Shown: positions 13,812 through 18,060 of the stretch, one piece after another
Numbering within the stretch: the stretch's first letter is position 1
Layout of the letters: each line of letters opens with the position of its first letter
From: an uncultured Erysipelotrichaceae bacterium
Lineage (GTDB): Bacteria; Bacillota_I; Bacilli_A; RFN20; CAG-826
Assembly: GCA_946612405.1 (NCBI GenBank)
Contig: CAMOEQ010000009.1
Span: 1 to 18,060 of the forward strand
Length of the DNA: 18,060 bases
Reading direction: 5' to 3'
The notes under the pieces: generated by a model
Database searches by the model: none
Told to the model about the DNA's origin: nothing
Seen by the model: only the letters and a program-made list of their open reading frames with translations
Program-made: the position numbers and the translations under genes

Positions 13812-15198
13812 AAAAGATTTTGAACAAGAATATAAATATGGTTTTAAAGACAAAGATGTCTCGATTTTTAATACTGGAAAAGGTTTAACCGAAGAGATTG
13901 TTCGTGAAATTTCTAAATTAAAAAACGAGCCAGATTGGATGCTTGAATTTAGACTTAAATCTTTTAAAGCATTCAAAGAACTCCCAATGCCTTCTTTCGG
14001 TCCAGATTTATCTTTCTTAGATTTTGATTCATATACTTATTTCACTAGACCAAGTGCTAAAGTTGAAAAGAATTGGGACGATGTTCCTGAAACTATTAAG
14101 AATACCTTCCAAAAATTAGGTATTCCAGAAGCTGAACAAAAATACTTAAGTGGCGTAACCACTCAATATGAATCGGAAGCCGTTTATCATAACATGCTTA
14201 AGGAAGTTGAGGATAAAGGTGTCATTTTCCTTTCGACTGACCAAGCTTTAAAAGTTTGCCCAGATATAATGAAGAAGTATTTTAATACTGTTGTCCCATA
14301 TCGCGATAATAAATTTTCAGCCTTAAATGGAGCAGTGTGGTCTGGTGGATCATTTATCTATGTACCTAAAGGGGTTAAATTAGATAAACCTCTTCAATCA
14401 TATTTTAGAATCAACAATGAAAAATCAGGTCAATTTGAAAGAACTTTAATTATTGTTGATGAAGGGGCCGATGTTCATTATGTAGAAGGTTGTACTGCTC
14501 CTATATATTCAAAAGACTCTTTACACGCTGCCGTTGTTGAAATCATTGTTGAAAAGAATGCTAAATGTCGATATTCAACAGTTCAAAACTGGTCAAATAA
14601 CATTGTTAACTTAGTTACTAAAAGAGCATTAGTTAGAGAAAATGGACAAATGGATTGGATTGATGGAAATATCGGTTCACAAACAAATATGAAATATCCA
14701 GCTTGTATTTTGGCTGGCGAAGGCGCGAAAGGAAACTGCATTTCAATTGCTGTTGCTGGTAAAGGTCAATATCAAGATGCTGGTGCTAGAATGATTCATT
14801 TAGCAAGTAACACATCTTCAACCATTATTTCTAAATCAATTGTTAAAAATGGTGGTGTCGCTAATTACCGAGGATCAGTTAAGCATATGAAAGGTGCTTT
14901 AAACTGCAAATCACACGTTGAATGCGATACTTTAATTTTAGATGACATCTCTAAATCGGATACTATTCCAACTAATTTAGTTCAAAATAATACTTCATTT
15001 ATTGAACACGAAGCTACTGTATCAAAGATAAATGAAGATCAATTATTCTATTTGATGTCTAGAGGTATTTCTAGAAAAGACGCTACTCAAATGGTTATTA
15101 TGGGCTTTATTGAACCATTCTCTAAAGAACTTCCAATGGAATATGCTGTTGAATTAAATCAATTAATCAAAATGGATATGGAAGGTAGCGTTGGATAA
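13798..15198 (+). CDS. sufB: Fe-S cluster assembly scaffold SufB
   Basis: SufB is the main scaffold on which the nascent Fe-S cluster is built, in complex with SufC and SufD. The 466 residues match the normal length. Recognisable stretches are [12 protein letters not shown] (121-132), [19 protein letters not shown] (188-206), the sulfur-transfer Cys257 in [27 protein letters not shown] (286-301) and the C-terminal [21 protein letters not shown] with His404 in the conserved EHEA, followed by [20 protein letters not shown]. Its start at 13798 is 14 nt inside sufU; only a weak GAGG is seen upstream, so coupling to sufU is likely. Its stop overlaps the mnmG start by one base in TAATG. Confidence 0.97.
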   Translation: MSTNKKDFEQEYKYGFKDKDVSIFNTGKGLTEEIVREISKLKNEPDWMLEFRLKSFKAFKELPMPSFGPDLSFLDFDSYTYFTRPSAKVEKNWDDVPETIKNTFQKLGIPEAEQKYLSGVTTQYESEAVYHNMLKEVEDKGVIFLSTDQALKVCPDIMKKYFNTVVPYRDNKFSALNGAVWSGGSFIYVPKGVKLDKPLQSYFRINNEKSGQFERTLIIVDEGADVHYVEGCTAPIYSKDSLHAAVVEIIVEKNAKCRYSTVQNWSNNIVNLVTKRALVRENGQMDWIDGNIGSQTNMKYPACILAGEGAKGNCISIAVAGKGQYQDAGARMIHLASNTSSTIISKSIVKNGGVANYRGSVKHMKGALNCKSHVECDTLILDDISKSDTIPTNLVQNNTSFIEHEATVSKINEDQLFYLMSRGISRKDATQMVIMGFIEPFSKELPMEYAVELNQLIKMDMEGSVG

Positions 15199-17069
15199 TG
15201 AAAGATTATCAAGTAATCGTCGTTGGTGGTGGTCACGCTGGAGTAGAAGCTTCTCATGCTGCTGCAAAGATGGGCTTATCTACTCTTTTAATCACCCTTA
15301 ATAAAAAGATGATTGCAAATATGCCTTGTAATCCTTCGATTGGTGGTTCCGCTAAAGGTATTGTCGTTAGAGAAATCGATGCCTTAGGTGGACTAATGGG
15401 TATTGCAGCTGATCATGAATATTTACAAATGAAAATGCTCAATACTGGTAAGGGTCCAGGAGTGCAATGTTTAAGAGCCCAAGAAGATAAATTTTCTTAT
15501 CCTCATTATGTTCAATATTTATTAGAAAACACTGCAAATCTCGACATTATTGAAGCAGAAGTCGTAGGAATTGATTATCTCAATGATGTCGTAAGAGGTG
15601 TCATTTTAAAAGATGGAACAATTATAAAATCAAAGGCCGTTATCATCTCTACTGGTACCTACATGGAATCTAGAATTCTTAGAGGAAATAAATCAATATC
15701 TGCTGGTCCAGATGGAGAAAATCCTTCGATTGGATTATCTAAATCTCTACAAGAAATGGGTTTAGAAATATTTAGATTAAAAACAGGTACTCCTCCAAGA
15801 ATTAAGAAGAGTTCAATTGATTTTTCTCAAAGTGTTATTCAAGAAGGTATGGAAGGTAATTATGCTTTCTCATATTTAACAAAAGAATTTAAACCATTAA
15901 GCGAACAACTTCCTTGCTATTTGATTTATACAAACGAAGAGACACATAAAATAATCAAAGATAATTTAGATAAGACTGCTACTTATAATGGTTTACAAAC
16001 CGGTGTTGGTCCTAGATATTGCCCATCTATCGAATCTAAAGTAATGACTTTTATTGATAAAAAAAGACATCAATTATTTTTAGAACCAGAATTTAAAGAT
16101 GGTGAATCTATTTATTTACAAGGTTTTTCTACTGCGATGGAAGAATCAATTCAAGAAAAGATGGTTCATTCTTTAAAAGGATTAGAACATGCTGAATTTT
16201 TAAAATATGCTTATGCAATTGAATATGATGCTTTAGTACCTACTCAATACGATTTAACTTTAAAAGTTAAGAAATATAAAGGACTTTATGGAGCGGGACA
16301 AATATGCGGAACAAGTGGCTATGAAGAAGCTGGTGGACTAGGTTTGGTGGCAGGTATCAATGCTGCTTTATATGTTTTAGGCAAAGAACCATTCATTCTA
16401 AAAAGAAATGAATCGTATATTGGTGTAATGATTGATGACATTGTTACTAAAGGAACATTAGAACCTTATCGATTATTATCATCTCGGGCCGAATATCGTT
16501 TACTTCTTCGTCATGATAATGCTGATATTAGATTAACTCCTTATGGATATAAACTTGGTTTAATTGATCAAGATAGATATGATAATTTCTTAAAGAAAAA
16601 TGAGAATGTTAACATAGTTAAAGAAATACTTTCTAATGTTCATTTAGGATCATCAAAAAGAGTCAATTCATATCTCGAAGAAAAAGGCTTGCCTATCTTA
16701 AGAGCAGGTGTTTCAGGATTAGAATTTTTAAAACGTCCTGAAATTCATTATGAAAATGTTCGCGATTTAATTCCGGAAGTTAATGAAATCGAATTAGATT
16801 ATATCGGAGTGATGCAACTAGAAGTTTCAGTTAAATTCGAAGGCTATATTAAAAGAGAAGAAAATGAAGCAAATTCATTCTCTAAATTTGAAGATTATAA
16901 ATTGCCAGAAAACATCGATTATTTAAATATGGATGGATTAGCTTTGGAAGCTAGACAAAAATTAGATAAGATTCGTCCATCAACAATTGGGCAAGCTGGA
17001 AGAATATCTGGAATTAATCCTACCGATATTTCTGTTTTAATATTAAACTGGAAACGAATGAATAAATGA
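15198..17069 (+). CDS. mnmG: tRNA uridine-5-carboxymethylaminomethyl modification enzyme MnmG (GidA)
   Basis: MnmG is the FAD enzyme that, with MnmE, installs the carboxymethylaminomethyl or aminomethyl group on the wobble uridine of several tRNAs. The 623-residue length is normal. The FAD-binding GGGHAGVEASHAA starts at residue 10; the conserved PCNPSIGGSAKG follows near 43 and the LNTGKGPGVQCLRAQEDK stretch near 82. A second conserved Cys lies in VGPRYCPSIESK, and the C-terminal part shows DIRLTPYG, SSRAEYRLLLRHDNAD and RPSTIGQAGRISGINPTDISVL. The ATG sits in TAATG directly after sufB, and the TGA stop overlaps the rsmG ATG by 4 nt. mnmG-rsmG pairing is common in bacteria; fusion to suf is less so. 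No trmFO-like features were seen. Confidence 0.96.
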   Translation: MKDYQVIVVGGGHAGVEASHAAAKMGLSTLLITLNKKMIANMPCNPSIGGSAKGIVVREIDALGGLMGIAADHEYLQMKMLNTGKGPGVQCLRAQEDKFSYPHYVQYLLENTANLDIIEAEVVGIDYLNDVVRGVILKDGTIIKSKAVIISTGTYMESRILRGNKSISAGPDGENPSIGLSKSLQEMGLEIFRLKTGTPPRIKKSSIDFSQSVIQEGMEGNYAFSYLTKEFKPLSEQLPCYLIYTNEETHKIIKDNLDKTATYNGLQTGVGPRYCPSIESKVMTFIDKKRHQLFLEPEFKDGESIYLQGFSTAMEESIQEKMVHSLKGLEHAEFLKYAYAIEYDALVPTQYDLTLKVKKYKGLYGAGQICGTSGYEEAGGLGLVAGINAALYVLGKEPFILKRNESYIGVMIDDIVTKGTLEPYRLLSSRAEYRLLLRHDNADIRLTPYGYKLGLIDQDRYDNFLKKNENVNIVKEILSNVHLGSSKRVNSYLEEKGLPILRAGVSGLEFLKRPEIHYENVRDLIPEVNEIELDYIGVMQLEVSVKFEGYIKREENEANSFSKFEDYKLPENIDYLNMDGLALEARQKLDKIRPSTIGQAGRISGINPTDISVLILNWKRMNK

Positions 17070-17740
17070 AACTTTTAGAACAATATGGATTAAATGAAAA
17101 ACAGATCTCTAGCTTTGCTAAATATAGAGAATTACTTTTATCTTGGAACGAAAAATTCAATTTAACCGCGATTACCGATTTAGATGAAATTGAAGAAAAA
17201 CATTTTATTGATTCTTTATATTTAGATAAATATCTTGATTTAGATAATAAAACATTATTAGACGTTGGCTCAGGCGCTGGTTTTCCAGGAATACCACTTG
17301 CTATTGCTCATCCTAATTTAAAAGTTACCTTATTAGAATCAAATGGTAAAAAAGTATCGTTTTTAAAAGAGGCTATTAAAGTTCTTCAATTAGATAATGT
17401 TGAAGTCGTTCAGTTTAGAGCAGAAGAATTTAAACGCCGGGAAACTTATGATATCGTCACGGCTAGGGCGGTTAAAGAACTTAATATCTTATTAGAAATC
17501 ACTTTCCATTTAGTTAAGGTTGGTGGCTATTTTGTGGCCTATAAATCTAGTGCAATTGATGAAGAAATTAAAAGAGCCCAAAAGGCATTTAAAGCTCTTG
17601 AAATAAGCGAGTTTTGCAAAAAAGAATATAAATTACCAAAATCAAAAGATAATAGGGTTTTGCTGTTGATTTTAAAGCAAAAGTCCACCAAAAAGAAATA
17701 TCCAAGAACTTATTCTCAAATTGTTAAAGCACCTTTATAA
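17066..17740 (+). CDS. rsmG: 16S rRNA (guanine-N7) methyltransferase RsmG (GidB)
   Basis: RsmG uses S-adenosylmethionine to methylate N7 of G527 in the 530 loop of 16S rRNA. In the 224 residues I see the RsmG N-terminal signature LLSWNEKFNLTAITDLDEI (about 24-42) and KHFIDSLY, the SAM-binding LLDVGSGAGFPGIPLAI (64-80), the acidic VTLLESNGKKVSFL stretch, and TARAVKELNILLEI with the final catalytic-region GGYFVAYKS. The usual C-terminal YPRKxGxPxKxPL reads YPRTYSQIVKAPL, keeping the ends but not the middle, as in some Mollicutes-like proteins. It overlaps mnmG by 4 nt (ATGA). No terminator was seen after it before the riboswitch promoter at 17747-17755. Confidence 0.95.
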   Translation: MKLLEQYGLNEKQISSFAKYRELLLSWNEKFNLTAITDLDEIEEKHFIDSLYLDKYLDLDNKTLLDVGSGAGFPGIPLAIAHPNLKVTLLESNGKKVSFLKEAIKVLQLDNVEVVQFRAEEFKRRETYDIVTARAVKELNILLEITFHLVKVGGYFVAYKSSAIDEEIKRAQKAFKALEISEFCKKEYKLPKSKDNRVLLLILKQKSTKKKYPRTYSQIVKAPL

Positions 17741-17746
17741 ATCTCG

Positions 17747-17755
17747 TGCTATAAT
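17747..17755 (+). promoter_or_regulatory. Extended -10 promoter of the FMN riboswitch-ribU transcript
   Basis: TGCTATAAT is a perfect TGn-TATAAT extended -10. The -35 at 17 nt (17727-17732) is poor, and a TTGTTA at 17721-17726 is too far (23 nt). The transcript should begin near 17762, which is the first base of the riboswitch pairing arm. Confidence 0.7.
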
Positions 17756-17759
17756 ATAT

Positions 17760-17867
17760 ATGTTTCAGGGCAGGGTGAGATTCCCGACCGGCGGTAAACT
17801 CCGCGAGCCAATAGGCTGATCTAGTGAGATTCTAGAAGCGACAGTATAGTCTGGATGGAAGAAATAT
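17760..17867 (+). promoter_or_regulatory. FMN riboswitch aptamer (RFN element)
   Basis: The conserved core of the flavin mononucleotide riboswitch is clear: AGGGCAGGGTGAGATTCCCG, then CCGGCGG and CCGCGAG, AGCC and GGCT, a TCTAG/CTAGA stem (about 17819-17835), CGACAGT-ATAGTC and TGGATGG. Helix P1 forms from ATGTTTC (17760-17766) and GAAATAT (17861-17867), and the other stems follow in the standard order. FMN binding would stabilise P1. It stands upstream of a RibU-like gene, as expected for control of riboflavin uptake. Confidence 0.97.
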
Positions 17868-17882
17868 TTTATTTAATTTAAC

Positions 17883-17908
17883 TACCCTGAAACGAAAGGG
17901 TATTTTTT
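17883..17908 (+). terminator. Riboswitch expression platform: terminator hairpin that also covers the ribU ribosome binding site
   Basis: TACCCT (17883-17888) pairs with AGGGTA (17897-17902), 6 bp with an 8-nt loop, followed by TTTTTT. The AAAGGG needed as Shine-Dalgarno for the ATG at 17909 is inside this hairpin. Separately, CCCTGAAAC (17885-17893) can pair with GTTTCAGGG (17762-17770) over 9 bp, which excludes both P1 and the terminator. Confidence 0.8.
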
Positions 17909-18060
17909 ATGAATAATACAGTTCGTTTCATTGTTAGAGTTGCTATCTTTGGAGCAATTGCGGGAGTACTTTATGCTGTTCCTTTTTTAGCTTTTAACAT
18001 TCCGCTTTTCCCACCTTTTTTAAAATTTCATTTTGATGAAATCCCTTTATTAATTGCTGG
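17909..18060 (+). CDS. ribU: ECF transporter riboflavin-binding S-component RibU, 3' end cut by window
   Basis: The first 50 codons encode an integral membrane protein start of the RibU type: after a short charged start comes a hydrophobic segment, then AFNIPLFPPFLKFHFDE, close to the RibU signature with the proline-rich turn and the acidic DxxP-like IPLLI that follows. RibU binds riboflavin or FMN outside the cell and hands it to the shared energising module (EcfA/EcfA'/EcfT). The FMN riboswitch directly upstream gives independent support. The ATG at 17909 is 6 nt after the terminator stem, with AAAGGG (17896-17900) as ribosome binding site. The rest lies outside the window. Confidence 0.85.
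   Translation, partial: MNNTVRFIVRVAIFGAIAGVLYAVPFLAFNIPLFPPFLKFHFDEIPLLIA

Noticed and set aside
15198..17069. Use of the Mycoplasma code (TGA as Trp)
   Set aside because: The TGA after mnmG would add only three codons if read through, so it is not decisive; but conserved Trp positions are TGG and no long frame contains internal TGA.

Overview
The window looks like chromosomal core DNA of a low-GC, single-membrane bacterium of the Bacillota/Mollicutes side of the tree. The evidence is strongly A+T-rich DNA, the gene order sufC-sufD-sufS-sufU-sufB, a YhaM-type exoribonuclease, RecX, lipobox lipoproteins of the PrsA/foldase type, and an FMN riboswitch in front of a RibU-type ECF S-component. 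Long reading frames with TGG as Trp and no internal TGA fit the standard bacterial code rather than the Mycoplasma code. I cannot name the genus; an uncultured gut Erysipelotrichia/RF39-like lineage is a guess.

Left part, plus strand (1-5272): the 3' part of a phosphoglycosyl transferase that starts surface glycan synthesis, a UPF0104/MprF-flippase-like membrane protein with a lysine-rich tail, recX, yhaM, and an O-antigen polymerase/ligase-like membrane protein. The run from 647 to 5272 is tightly packed and ends at a hairpin that can terminate transcription from both sides.

Middle part, minus strand (5308-10395, read from right to left): two large lipoproteins whose genes overlap by 20 nt. 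The first carries a recognisable but interrupted parvulin domain; the second looks like a chaperone partner without one. A HIT-family protein follows, then a terminator, then a separate two-gene unit of a DUF4160 protein and a DUF2442-HTH protein. That unit has its own promoter with a small inverted repeat between -35 and -10, and looks like a self-regulated toxin-antitoxin-type module. hit, yhaM and prsA-like genes are also neighbours in Bacillus, so this layout is a rearranged form of a known neighbourhood.

Right part, plus strand (10631-18060): the SUF iron-sulfur cluster assembly genes sufCDSUB continue without a gap into mnmG and rsmG, all seven genes overlapping or spaced by 1 nt, so Fe-S assembly, tRNA wobble-uridine modification and 16S rRNA methylation are probably co-transcribed. 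SufD is a short form and SufU has an altered zinc-site motif. The 235-nt region between the divergent lipoprotein and suf operons holds three perfect inverted repeats not explained by any gene. An FMN riboswitch with its own extended -10 promoter then controls ribU, which runs off the window.

No tRNA, rRNA, CRISPR array, insertion sequence or prophage gene was seen. The least ordinary features are the DUF4160/DUF2442-HTH module, the large split-parvulin lipoprotein pair, the dyad-rich divergent promoter region and the compact riboswitch/RBS switch.
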